Assembly (NCBI RefSeq): GCF_026627255.1
Contig: NZ_JAPNLM010000001.1
Coordinates: forward strand, 745,600 to 809,599
DNA: 64,000 nucleotides
Direction of reading: 5' to 3'
Origin: Streptomyces antarcticus
GTDB taxonomy: Bacteria; Actinomycetota; Actinomycetes; Streptomycetales; Streptomycetaceae
Positions 9,040 through 16,198 of the stretch are shown here, piece by piece; positions within the stretch are counted from its first letter, which is position 1; each line of letters opens with the position of its first letter. The translations under genes and the position numbers were made by a program. The notes under the pieces are model-generated. The model made no database searches. It was not told where the DNA came from and saw nothing but the letters and a program-made list of their open reading frames with translations.

Positions 9040-9420
9040 TTGAACACAAACACCCACGAGCGGGACCGGGTCCGGCGCAGTGAGAACGGGCCGTTCCTGC
9101 TCGCGCAGGTACTGGCGGACACCCTCGTGACCATCGGCCGGCAGCGGCAGCCCGATGCGCGCGAGGGGCGGCAGGCGGTGTGCCGGCGGTGCGGCGAGGC
9201 CGCGTACTGGCACCGGACGGTCCACGGCCGGTGGATTCTGATCCAGCCCGGCGAGGCGCCCTGCCACCTCGTACCGGAGGGCAAGCGCTGGCGCATCGCG
9301 GGCGACGGCACCGCCCTCAACCTCGGCCGGGCGATCCCCTCGGACACCTGCCGGGTCAGCCATTTCGACGTGTGCGCTCAGGCCGTCGCGTCCCCGGCGG
9401 GGGCCGCGACGGCGCTGTAG
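9040..9420 (+). CDS. DUF6083-like zinc-ribbon protein
   Basis: The 126-residue product has a Cys pair near residues 48-51 (CRRCGEAAYWHRT), followed by GRWILIQPGEAPCHLVP and KRWRIAGDGTALNLGRA. I recognise this as the Streptomyces DUF6083 pattern. The function is unknown; the cysteines suggest metal binding. The TTG at 9040 follows GGGGGA and there is no better start. Its last 43 bases overlap, in antisense, the detached 3' end of the acetyltransferase gene broken by the IS607 element. Confidence 0.72.
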   Translation: MNTNTHERDRVRRSENGPFLLAQVLADTLVTIGRQRQPDAREGRQAVCRRCGEAAYWHRTVHGRWILIQPGEAPCHLVPEGKRWRIAGDGTALNLGRAIPSDTCRVSHFDVCAQAVASPAGAATAL

Positions 9421-9454
9421 GTGCGGCCCCCGGCCTCGTAGTCGCCGAGCGAGG
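9378..9454 (-). pseudogene. Detached 3' end of GNAT acetyltransferase gene
   Basis: Read on the minus strand, the bases up to 9454 encode SLGDYEAGGRTYSAVAA followed by PAGDATA and a stop at 9378-9380. This continues, in frame and without loss of sequence, the GFGMT that ends the main part of the acetyltransferase gene at 11746. The two pieces are separated only by the IS607-type element. The fragment has no start and is not expected to be expressed. Confidence 0.8.
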
Positions 9455-9489
9455 TTTGAACTGCTCGCGGTGTAGTCAACTCTAGTGTG

Positions 9490-9518
9490 CATGACTGCCT
9501 TTAAGTTGGCGTTATGAT
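9490..9518 (+). promoter_or_regulatory. Putative tnpA promoter, leaderless transcript likely
   Basis: TATGAT at 9513-9518 is a good -10 hexamer only 6 bases before the tnpA ATG, so the message would start at or next to the start codon. The -35 near 9490-9495 is weak (CATGAC). No ribosome-binding site is visible, which agrees with leaderless translation. Confidence 0.4.
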
Positions 9519-9524
9519 CTCCGT

Positions 9525-10106
9525 ATGAACCTCAAGGAGTGGGCGAAGGCGAACGGTGTGCATCCGCATACCGCTTATCGCTGGTTCCGCGAGGGCACGT
9601 TGCCGGTTCCGGCGACGCGTGTGGGGCCGCGCACGATCCTGGTGAACGTGGAAGCGAACTCCGCGCCGCCTGTCGGGTCTGATGGTGTGGGCCTGTACGC
9701 CCGGGTCTCGTCGCACGATCAGAAGCAGGACCTTGAGCGGCAGACCGCCCGGCTCGCGACGTGGGCGGCGAAGGCCGGTCACCGTGTCGTGCGGGTGGAG
9801 TCCGAGGTCGGGTCCGGAACGAACGGAGCCCGGTCCAAGGTGCGCCGGCTGCTGGCCGATCCGAAGGTGACCACGGTCGTGGTCGAGCACAAGGATCGCC
9901 TCGGCCGGATAAACGTGGAGCTCGTCGAGGCCGCTCTGTCGGCGCACGGCCGCCGCCTGGTGGTCCTGGACGAAGGAGAGGTCGAGGACGACCTGGTCCG
10001 CGACATGGTCGAGGTACTGACGTCGTTCTGCGCCCGCCTGTACGGCCGCCGGTCGGCGAAGAACCGGGCCCGCAAGGCGCTGGAAGCGGCGGCCGAAGGT
10101 GAGTGA
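9525..10106 (+). CDS. tnpA: IS607-family serine transposase
   Basis: The 193-residue protein has the IS607 layout. A MerR-like helix-turn-helix comes first (residues 1-45, LKEWAKANGVHPHTAYRWF), then a serine recombinase catalytic domain beginning GLYARVSSHDQ near residue 55, with the nucleophile in the RVSS pair. KDRLGR and VEVLTSFCARLYGRRSA complete the family pattern. The length is normal and no break was seen, so it may be active. It overlaps tnpB by 8 bases. Confidence 0.92.
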   Translation: MNLKEWAKANGVHPHTAYRWFREGTLPVPATRVGPRTILVNVEANSAPPVGSDGVGLYARVSSHDQKQDLERQTARLATWAAKAGHRVVRVESEVGSGTNGARSKVRRLLADPKVTTVVVEHKDRLGRINVELVEAALSAHGRRLVVLDEGEVEDDLVRDMVEVLTSFCARLYGRRSAKNRARKALEAAAEGE

Positions 10107-11739
10107 GAAGAAGAAACTCCGCACCATCGACGCCCCGTTCGTCGCACTCGGCCCGTCCGGCGTCGCGATACGCGACCGGCTCAAGCACCTGACGCCCGGC
10201 GACGAGAAGGTACTGCGCCTGGTCGGCGAGCACCTCGGCCGGCTCGCATCCCGTGACCTGGCCGTGCGCTGCGCCCAGGGCCAGGAGCACTCTTCCGAGT
10301 CGTGGGCGGTCCGTAAGCGGGACCTGACGGCGGAGTCGTCGTCGCGGTGGGCCGGGTCGATCACGAAGGCCACCCACGACCAGTGGGCGCTCTCCCGCCG
10401 CTGCCAACTCGCCCACATTCAGAGCCTGGAGGCTGGTGTCCGTACGCTGATGCACCGCCTGTCGCAGCCTCTCGGGGAGAAGGGCACCAAGCGGGCGGCG
10501 GGCGGCTACCGGTCGAAGAGTGAGTGGTTCCACAAGACCCGCCGCCTGGCCGTGCTGGAGCACCGCCTCGATGTTGCCCGCGCCGAGCGGGAAGCCGGTG
10601 TCGTCCGCGTCGTGCGGGGCGGCCGGAAGCTGCTGAACACCCGGAACAACCTGGCCGCAGCCAAGCTCACCGAACCCCAGTGGCGGGAGCGGTGGGAGGC
10701 CGAGCGCTGGTTCCTGTCGGCAGACGGCGAGTCCGGGAAGCGCTACGGCAACGACACGATCCGCGTCAGCCCCGACGGCGAGGTCTCCGTCAACCTTCCC
10801 GCGCCGCTTGCCCACCTGGCGAACGCACCCCGCGGCCGGTACGTCCTCGCCTCGAAGGTCGCGTTCCCGCACCGTGGCGCGGAGTGGCGTGACCGGGTGG
10901 AGGGCAACCGGGCGGTCGCCTACCGCATCCACCTCGATGTCGCCCGGGGCCGCTGGTACCTGACCGCCTCGTGGCAGAAGCCCGTCGTCCAGACGGTCCC
11001 GCTGGAGACCGCCCGCGCCGCGGGGATGGTCGGCGTCGACACGAACGCCGATCACTTCGCCGCCTACCGGCTCGACGTCCACGGCAACCCGATCGGCGAC
11101 CCCCACCAGTTCTTCTACGACCTGTCCGGCAGCGCCGGCAACCGTGATGCCCAGGTCCGCCACGCCATCACCCAAGTCCTGCACTGGGCGAAGAAGTGCG
11201 GCGCCAAGGCGATCGCGATCGAGAACCTCGACTTCGGGGCGGAGAAGACCCGCGAGAAGCACGGCCGGCGGAAGAAGTTCCGTCAGCTGATCTCCGGGAT
11301 CCCCACCGGGAAACTCCGCACCCGCCTGGTGTCGATGGCCGCCGAGCAGGGCCTGGCGATCATCGCCGTGGACCCCGCCTACACCTCCATGTGGGGAGCC
11401 GAGCACTGGCGCAAGCCGCTGCTCACCCCGCGCCGCAAGATGTCCCGTCACGATGCCGCCGGCATCGCGATCGGACGACGTGCCCTCGGGCATCCGATCC
11501 GGCGACGGACGGCACCGCCCCACGACGACCAGAGCGATCGTCGTGGGCATCGGACCGTCCAGGCCGGACCGGAAACCCGAGGACGCGAGGAAACCCGCCA
11601 CCCCGCCACGGACCCCAGCACCAAGCTGGAAGACCGAACGGGGACAACGAGAACGCGGGCGACCAGGACACCCAAAACCGTTCGGGATGTCCCATCTGAT
11701 CAGGAATGGGTTCAAGACTCACTCCTGCTCACTGAGTAG
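10099..11739 (+). CDS. tnpB: TnpB-like RNA-guided nuclease, variant without visible zinc ribbon
   Basis: The 546-residue protein starts with GTG inside the end of tnpA. The RuvC-like acidic residues are visible as the Asp in GVDTNADH (about residue 315), the Glu in AIAIENLDF (about 376) and the Asp in SRHDAAGIAIGRRALGH (about 452). TnpB proteins normally have a CxxC...CxxC zinc ribbon between the second and third motifs; here that stretch (VDPAYTSMWGAEHWRKP) has no cysteine. The last about 85 residues are Arg/Thr-rich and may coincide with the guide-RNA coding end. Known TnpBs cut DNA guided by an RNA from the element's right end. Confidence 0.85.
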   Translation: MSEKKKLRTIDAPFVALGPSGVAIRDRLKHLTPGDEKVLRLVGEHLGRLASRDLAVRCAQGQEHSSESWAVRKRDLTAESSSRWAGSITKATHDQWALSRRCQLAHIQSLEAGVRTLMHRLSQPLGEKGTKRAAGGYRSKSEWFHKTRRLAVLEHRLDVARAEREAGVVRVVRGGRKLLNTRNNLAAAKLTEPQWRERWEAERWFLSADGESGKRYGNDTIRVSPDGEVSVNLPAPLAHLANAPRGRYVLASKVAFPHRGAEWRDRVEGNRAVAYRIHLDVARGRWYLTASWQKPVVQTVPLETARAAGMVGVDTNADHFAAYRLDVHGNPIGDPHQFFYDLSGSAGNRDAQVRHAITQVLHWAKKCGAKAIAIENLDFGAEKTREKHGRRKKFRQLISGIPTGKLRTRLVSMAAEQGLAIIAVDPAYTSMWGAEHWRKPLLTPRRKMSRHDAAGIAIGRRALGHPIRRRTAPPHDDQSDRRGHRTVQAGPETRGREETRHPATDPSTKLEDRTGTTRTRATRTPKTVRDVPSDQEWVQDSLLLTE

Positions 11740-11745
11740 GAACGG
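11696..11745 (+). other. Right-end hairpin sequences of the IS607 element
   Basis: CCCAT and ATGGG arms (11691-11710) enclose CTGATCAG. Further on, ACTCA and TGAGT arms (from about 11717 to 11737) enclose 11 bases. The GG border at 11744-11745 follows. In TnpB-carrying elements the guide-RNA scaffold normally ends at this border and the flanking DNA acts as guide, so this is the likely scaffold end. That role is inferred by analogy. Confidence 0.4.
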
Positions 11746-12234
11746 TCATGCCGAAGCCGTCGACATGGACCCGCCAGGACGGCGCGTTGCCCGCCTCGAT
11801 GAACGCGACGACGGCCTCGGCGCGCGCCTGCGCCGCTACCGCGACGGCCATCGTGAACAGGCCGCGGGCCACGCCCCGGCCCCGGAAGGCCGCGTCGACC
11901 ACCACGGGGCCGTACAGCAGCCAGTGCACCTTGCGGAGCGGGCGGCCCTGCCAGCGCAGCACGTCCTGGGCGTCGAGGAGGGTGCGCACCGGCGGGGGCG
12001 GGTCCGGGAGGTCGGCCGCCGCCGAGAGGCGAGGAGCCCGGCCACCCGGCCCGCGTCGTCCGCCACCAGCAGTTCCCCGGCCCTGGCCATGGCGCGCAGC
12101 GCCTCCTCGCCGAACACGCCCTGTACGAAGCCCTGGGCGCGGCGCTGCTCCTCCGTCAGGGCGTCGTGGTGGTTGGCGGCGAAGAGCGCGGCCATGGCGG
12201 GCGCGTCGGCTTCGGTGGCGTGTCGGTAGCGCAT
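11746..12234 (-). pseudogene. GNAT-family N-acetyltransferase, interrupted by IS607 element and frameshifted
   Basis: The ATG at 12234 opens MRYRHATEADAPAMAALF, and the frame runs to VAGLLA near 12030. There one base appears to be missing from the run GAGAGGCGAGG. The homologous sequence continues in another frame as LSAAADLPDPPPPVR through WLLYGPVVVDAAFRGRGVARGLF, the acetyl-CoA binding loop, to GFGMT at 11746. The IS607 element then interrupts the gene, and the C-terminal 24 codons lie at 9378-9454. Two independent lesions make the gene non-functional unless the frameshift is a sequencing error. Confidence 0.82.
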
Positions 12235-12442
12235 GCGGCCGAGACTGCCGCCCTTCCCGGCGTTCGCTGAAACGCCTCGCTGGAACCGACCACCAGGCCC
12301 TTGCCCATCCACGTGCAAACCACAATCCAACAGGGGTTCTCCCCCCGGATGTTCGCCACCCGAGTTTGCGTTCGAGACCCGTCGCTTGGTTACGTACAGG
12401 GCAGGCGGCGCCGGAGGCGCCACGGGAGGGGCGGCACACCAC

Positions 12443-12517
12443 ATGAGCACAGAGGCGGCACTGCCCACGCGCTGGCAGGCGCTGTTCGGCGAACCGGCGG
12501 GCATGAGTCAGGCGTGA
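12443..12517 (+). CDS. Small open frame (24 aa) coupled to hydrolase remnant
   Basis: An ATG preceded by GGGAGGGG opens a 24-residue frame that starts MSTEAALPTRWQALF. Its TGA overlaps the ATG of the next frame (TGATG). It could be a real leader peptide, or the surviving start of a gene whose middle has been deleted. I recognise no family. Confidence 0.35.
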   Translation: MSTEAALPTRWQALFGEPAGMSQA

Positions 12518-12879
12518 TGCTGGGTGGTGCGGGAGCGGGCGCCGTGGCCGGGGGTGTGGTGGGGTCGGCCCTCGGTCCCCTCGGTACCGTGGGCGGGGCC
12601 GTCATCGGAGGCGTCGGGGGCGGTGTGCACGGTTTCGTCGTGGCCGACGCGGTCAGCGACGACAGTCAGATCTACTTCGGCACGGATCCGGCACACGGCG
12701 ACTTCGGCGCCAACCGCTTCCTCGTCGACGACGGACCAGTGCCCCTCATCGAGGGTGGCGGCCCCATGGACGCCCACTCAAACTACTTCAACCCCAACAA
12801 GGACAAGGACTCCGCGTCCAACATCCCACGGATCATCTCAGGCCACGCCCAGGACATCACCACCGAGGAACACCGATGA
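12517..12879 (+). pseudogene. C-terminal remnant of a DUF1023-type alpha/beta hydrolase
   Basis: The 120-residue frame has a glycine-zipper segment (residues 2-40) followed by SQIYFGTDPAHGDFGANRF, AHSNYFNPNKDKDSASNI and TTEEHR. I recognise this as the tail of large actinobacterial alpha/beta hydrolases of the DUF1023 type. The catalytic body is absent, so it is probably a 5'-deleted gene. It is still translationally linked to the lipoprotein gene downstream (ATGA), the usual neighbour of such hydrolases. A stand-alone small membrane protein is the alternative reading. Confidence 0.5.
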
Positions 12880-13475
12880 AGCCACCCCGCAGCGCGGTCG
12901 CACTGCTCACCCTGGTGACTCTTGCCGGCTGCGGGCTGGGCGCCGACGACGGATCCGCGAAGAGGAAAAACACCCTGCCGCTGCAGCAGGACGCCGATCG
13001 CGCCGACGCCATCCTCCAGGAGACCCTGGCCGCCGTACAGCCGGAACTGAAGTGGAACCACGGCTCGTCCTCCAATGCCGGTTGCACGACAGCATCGGGA
13101 GGGAACACGGGGACGGCATCCGCCAACCGGACCATCCTCATCCTGACGATCGTCTCCGAGCAGCGCCGGGGCTCCCTGCTGGGCATCATCGAACGGGCCT
13201 GGAAGGAACACGGCTACAAGATCACCAACGTGAACACGAGCCCGACCTTCCCCGCCATCTTCGCCAGTACCCCCGGCGGCTACAGCCTGTCCGTCGAAGT
13301 CGCCGGTGAGGGGCAGTTCTTTCTGGAAGCCGCCACACCCTGCCTGGACGACACCGGCGTCCAGGAGCCCACCACCACTCCGAACACCCCGAAGCGCACC
13401 ACCCCCTACCCGCAGCGGCCGGACGTGCACGACGGCTTCTGGTCCGCGACCACGCCGGTACCGACCGGCGGCTGA
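12876..13475 (+). CDS. Lipoprotein of unknown function
   Basis: The 199-residue product has a signal peptide ending in the lipobox LAGC (Cys19), so it should be lipid-anchored on the outer face of the membrane. The mature part has two further cysteines (AGCTT and TPCLDD) that could pair. A Thr/Pro-rich tail follows (about 165-199). The start overlaps the hydrolase remnant's stop. No enzymatic motif is seen. Confidence 0.72.
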   Translation: MKPPRSAVALLTLVTLAGCGLGADDGSAKRKNTLPLQQDADRADAILQETLAAVQPELKWNHGSSSNAGCTTASGGNTGTASANRTILILTIVSEQRRGSLLGIIERAWKEHGYKITNVNTSPTFPAIFASTPGGYSLSVEVAGEGQFFLEAATPCLDDTGVQEPTTTPNTPKRTTPYPQRPDVHDGFWSATTPVPTGG

Positions 13476-13499
13476 CGTCTCCTGAGGGGCGCCGCCGTG

Positions 13500-13529
13500 C
13501 CGCGCCGTCGGCCCGCCCCGACGGCGCGG
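13500..13529 (+). terminator. Hairpin terminator after lipoprotein gene
   Basis: Perfect 12-bp arms based on CGCGCCGTCGG and its complement flank a 6-nt loop, 25 bases after the lipoprotein stop. The rest of the 301-base gap to the aminotransferase holds its promoter region and nothing else recognisable. Confidence 0.6.
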
Positions 13530-13740
13530 GGCGCCGCGAACCGTAGGGCCACCACTCCGGAGGGTGTGCGGGCGCCCGGAGGTGACGAGCGCAACACGTT
13601 CCGCGGCGTGCCGCCCGGCCCCACCCATTCCGCAGGCCGGGGCGCGGGGCCGACCCCGGATTCCAAGGGTGGACCTCACCCCGACCCACCCATTGCCCGA
13701 AACGGGACATATCCCCCTCCGGCCTTCCCTCGGAATGACG

Positions 13741-13770
13741 GGGACAGGCCGCACCGGGGGCCCGTAAGCT
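13741..13770 (+). promoter_or_regulatory. Putative promoter of the aminotransferase gene
   Basis: GGGACA (13741-13746) and TAAGCT (13765-13770) are separated by 18 bases. The -10 lies 6 bases before the ATG and no ribosome-binding site is present, which suggests a leaderless transcript. Confidence 0.35.
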
Positions 13771-13776
13771 CCCGTC

Positions 13777-14988
13777 ATGCAGGTGATCCAGTCAACGAAA
13801 CTCGCCAATGTCTGCTACGAGATCCGCGGACCCGTCCTCGAAGAGGCGATGCGGCTCGAAGCAGCAGGTCATCGCATCCTCAAGCTCAACACCGGCAACC
13901 CCGCGGCCTTCGGCTTCGAGTGCCCGCCGGAGATCCTTGAGGACATGCTCCGCAACCTGGGCACCGCCCACGGGTACGGGGACGCGAAGGGGCTGCTCTC
14001 CGCGCGCCGCGCGGTCATGCAGCACTACCAGACCAAGGGCATCGCACTGGACGTCGAGGACGTCTACCTCGGCAACGGCGTCTCCGAGCTGATCCAGATG
14101 TCGATGCAGGCCCTGCTCGACGACGGCGACGAGGTGCTGGTCCCGGCGCCGGACTACCCGCTGTGGACGGCCTCGGTCTCCCTCGCGGGCGGCACGGCCG
14201 TGCACTACCGCTGCGACGAGCAGTCCGACTGGATGCCGGACCTCGCCGACATCGAGCGCAAGATCACCGACCGCACCCGCGCCATCGTGATCATCAACCC
14301 GAACAACCCGACCGGCGCCGTCTACGACGACGAGATGCTGCGCGGGCTCACGGACATCGCGCGCCGCCACAACCTGATCGTCTGTTCGGACGAGATCTAC
14401 GACCGGATCCTCTACGACGGCACCACCCACACGAACACGGCCGCCATCGCGCCCGACCTGCTGACGCTCACCTTCAACGGGCTCTCGAAGAACTACCGCG
14501 TCGCCGGGTTCCGGTCCGGCTGGATGGCGGTCTGCGGCCCCAAGAAGCACGCGGCCTCGTACATCGAGGGCCTCACGATCCTGGCCAACATGCGACTGTG
14601 CGCGAACATGCCGTCGCAGCACGCCGTGGCCACCGCACTGGGCGGCCGGCAGTCGATCGAGGACCTGGTCCTGCCGGGCGGCCGCATCCTGGAACAGCGC
14701 AATGTCGCCTACGACCTGCTGACCCAGATCCCCGGCGTCACCTGCGTGAAGCCGAAGGGCGCGCTGTACGCGTTCCCGCGCCTGGACCCGTCCGTCTACA
14801 AGATCAAGGACGACCGGCAGATGGTCCTGGACCTGCTGCGGGCCGAGAAGATCATGGTCGTGCACGGTACGGGCTTCAACTGGCCCGACCCGGACCACTT
14901 CCGGATCGTGACGCTGCCGAACGCGAAGGACCTGGCGGACGCCGTGACGCGGATCGGGAACTTCCTGGCCGGCTACAGCCAGACGTAG
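13777..14988 (+). CDS. Pyridoxal-phosphate aminotransferase, alanine (AlaA-like) type
   Basis: The 403-residue product is a class I/II (fold type I) aminotransferase. NPNNPTG (about 174-180), SDEIYDRILYDG (about 204-215) and the PLP lysine Lys238 in FNGLSKNYRVAGFRSGW are all present. The overall sequence resembles AlaA/AlaT, which interconvert glutamate plus pyruvate with 2-oxoglutarate plus alanine. Other small amino acids cannot be excluded. It stands alone between terminators. Confidence 0.9.
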   Translation: MQVIQSTKLANVCYEIRGPVLEEAMRLEAAGHRILKLNTGNPAAFGFECPPEILEDMLRNLGTAHGYGDAKGLLSARRAVMQHYQTKGIALDVEDVYLGNGVSELIQMSMQALLDDGDEVLVPAPDYPLWTASVSLAGGTAVHYRCDEQSDWMPDLADIERKITDRTRAIVIINPNNPTGAVYDDEMLRGLTDIARRHNLIVCSDEIYDRILYDGTTHTNTAAIAPDLLTLTFNGLSKNYRVAGFRSGWMAVCGPKKHAASYIEGLTILANMRLCANMPSQHAVATALGGRQSIEDLVLPGGRILEQRNVAYDLLTQIPGVTCVKPKGALYAFPRLDPSVYKIKDDRQMVLDLLRAEKIMVVHGTGFNWPDPDHFRIVTLPNAKDLADAVTRIGNFLAGYSQT

Positions 14989-15117
14989 GGCGACCCGGCG
15001 GGGCGGGGCCGGGGCCCGGCCGGTCCCCCGCGGGGGCGTGCCCACATGTCAGGATCGAACTCAACTTTAGACGCATTCCAATGTAGGATGGTCCCCTGAC
15101 CCACGCAGGAGGCCTCC

Positions 15118-15510
15118 ATGTACGAACCGAGTCGCACGAAGTCGGTCGTCCGCATGGGCGGCAACCGGGCCGGATACCCGCGGAGCAGCCGTAACGAGGC
15201 CCTGGACATCCAGCTCGCCGGCCACCTCTCCGCCCTGCTGGCCGTGACCGACGAGCTCGGTCTCGACGAGGCCGCCGCCCGCATTGCCGGCCAGGTGGAG
15301 CGCCTGCGCGGAACCGCGCCGGCCCGCGCCGCCCTCCGCGGAGCCCCGGACACCGCCGCCGCCCTGCACCAGCGCGCCCACGACCTCGCCGCCCGCGCCC
15401 TGCTCGTCGCCGCGTCCCGCGCCGACACCACGGCTGCGATCCTCGCCGCCGAGCGCATGGACGCCCACGCCGCCGCCCTGGAGTCCCTGGACCTGGCCGG
15501 CGCCCACTGA
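15118..15510 (+). CDS. Conserved hypothetical protein (130 aa)
   Basis: The product is an Ala-rich, predicted all-helical soluble protein with a short basic N terminus (about 25 residues). Helices such as ALHQRAHDLAARALLVA follow. CAGGAGG lies 5-6 bases before the ATG, and TAGGAT at 15084-15089 could be its -10 element. It converges on the membrane protein at 15579. No family with a known role is recognised. Confidence 0.7.
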   Translation: MYEPSRTKSVVRMGGNRAGYPRSSRNEALDIQLAGHLSALLAVTDELGLDEAAARIAGQVERLRGTAPARAALRGAPDTAAALHQRAHDLAARALLVAASRADTTAAILAAERMDAHAAALESLDLAGAH

Positions 15511-15514
15511 CGGC

Positions 15515-15547
15515 CCCGGTCCGGGGCCGCGGAGGCTCCGGACCGGG
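15515..15547. terminator. Bidirectional hairpin terminator
   Basis: A 14-bp stem (CCCGGTCCGG pairing with CCGGACCGGG plus GGCC, one G-U) has a 5-nt loop. It lies between converging genes that end at 15510 and 15579. Confidence 0.6.
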
Positions 15548-15578
15548 CGCCATACCCCTGCGGGATCGCCCCCTTCGC

Positions 15579-16061
15579 TCAGGGGGCGTCCGGGGTGACC
15601 GCCGTACCCGGCGTGACCCTCCCGTCCGCCCCCGCATCCGGGGTGAACGTCGCCTCCGCCGCGCCGCACCACGGGACCGACTCCGGGGGCCAGACCGGGC
15701 CCAGGGCCTCGGCGTGTTCCGTCGCCGCCGGTGCCACTCCCGGGATCCGGACCAGGGAGCGGGCCGTGCGCCCACCCGGCCGGGCCTGCGCGGAGTCGCG
15801 GAACTCCACCGTCACCACGTACGCGCCCAGCCCCTCGGGCCGGCCCGCCGCCTCCACCGCGGCCACCACCCGCCGGCTTGCCGGATCGATTCGGCACCCG
15901 GTGACCCGTACGTCCTCCAGGGCGGCCCGCGGCGCCGCCGCCCCGCTCGGTCCGCCACCGCTGGCCCACACGTACAGCGCCAGCGGGGCGAACACCAGCA
16001 GCCCGGCCAGCGTCACCAGCCCGACCAGCCAGCCCTGCCACTTCAACGCGCTCACGCTCAT
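15579..16061 (-). CDS. Single-pass membrane protein, function unknown
   Basis: The 160-residue product has one N-terminal transmembrane segment (about residues 10-33, WLVGLVTLAGLLVFAPLALYV). The remainder, with two Cys (TGCRID, PWCGAA), probably lies outside the cell and reads like a beta-sandwich domain (GAYVVTVEFRDSAQ). The ATG at 16061 is preferred because it places the membrane segment at the N terminus. It is divergent from the binding-protein operon at 16199. Confidence 0.65.
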   Translation of the reverse strand: MSVSALKWQGWLVGLVTLAGLLVFAPLALYVWASGGGPSGAAAPRAALEDVRVTGCRIDPASRRVVAAVEAAGRPEGLGAYVVTVEFRDSAQARPGGRTARSLVRIPGVAPAATEHAEALGPVWPPESVPWCGAAEATFTPDAGADGRVTPGTAVTPDAP

Positions 16062-16198
16062 GCGACGATCTTCCCGGGCCGCCGCCCCTCCCACCAGCAC
16101 CCACGGGCCCACACAGCATTTCGAAGTGGGACCGCCTGGACACCTGACGTTCATTTAACCCGCCGTGGAATGTGGGTTTCCGCGAGCACGCTGCACTC

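Larger units (their letters stand above)
9455..11745 (+). mobile_element. IS607-family insertion element with tnpA and tnpB
   Basis: The limits come from the interrupted gene. Chromosomal sequence ending in GCGAGG at 9454 and resuming with TCATGCC at 11746 joins into one uninterrupted acetyltransferase reading frame. The element therefore spans about 2291 bp with a GG at each border (9453-9454 and 11744-11745). This fits the IS607 habit of recombining at GG and leaving no target duplication other than that dinucleotide. It carries a serine transposase followed by tnpB. TTGAAC near the left end is matched by GTTCAA at 11711-11716 near the right end. Confidence 0.88.

Noticed and set aside
9532..11715. 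727-codon minus-strand frame across the IS607 element
   Set aside because: Transposase and TnpB motifs are on the plus strand. The minus frame is a shadow that merely runs past the element end.
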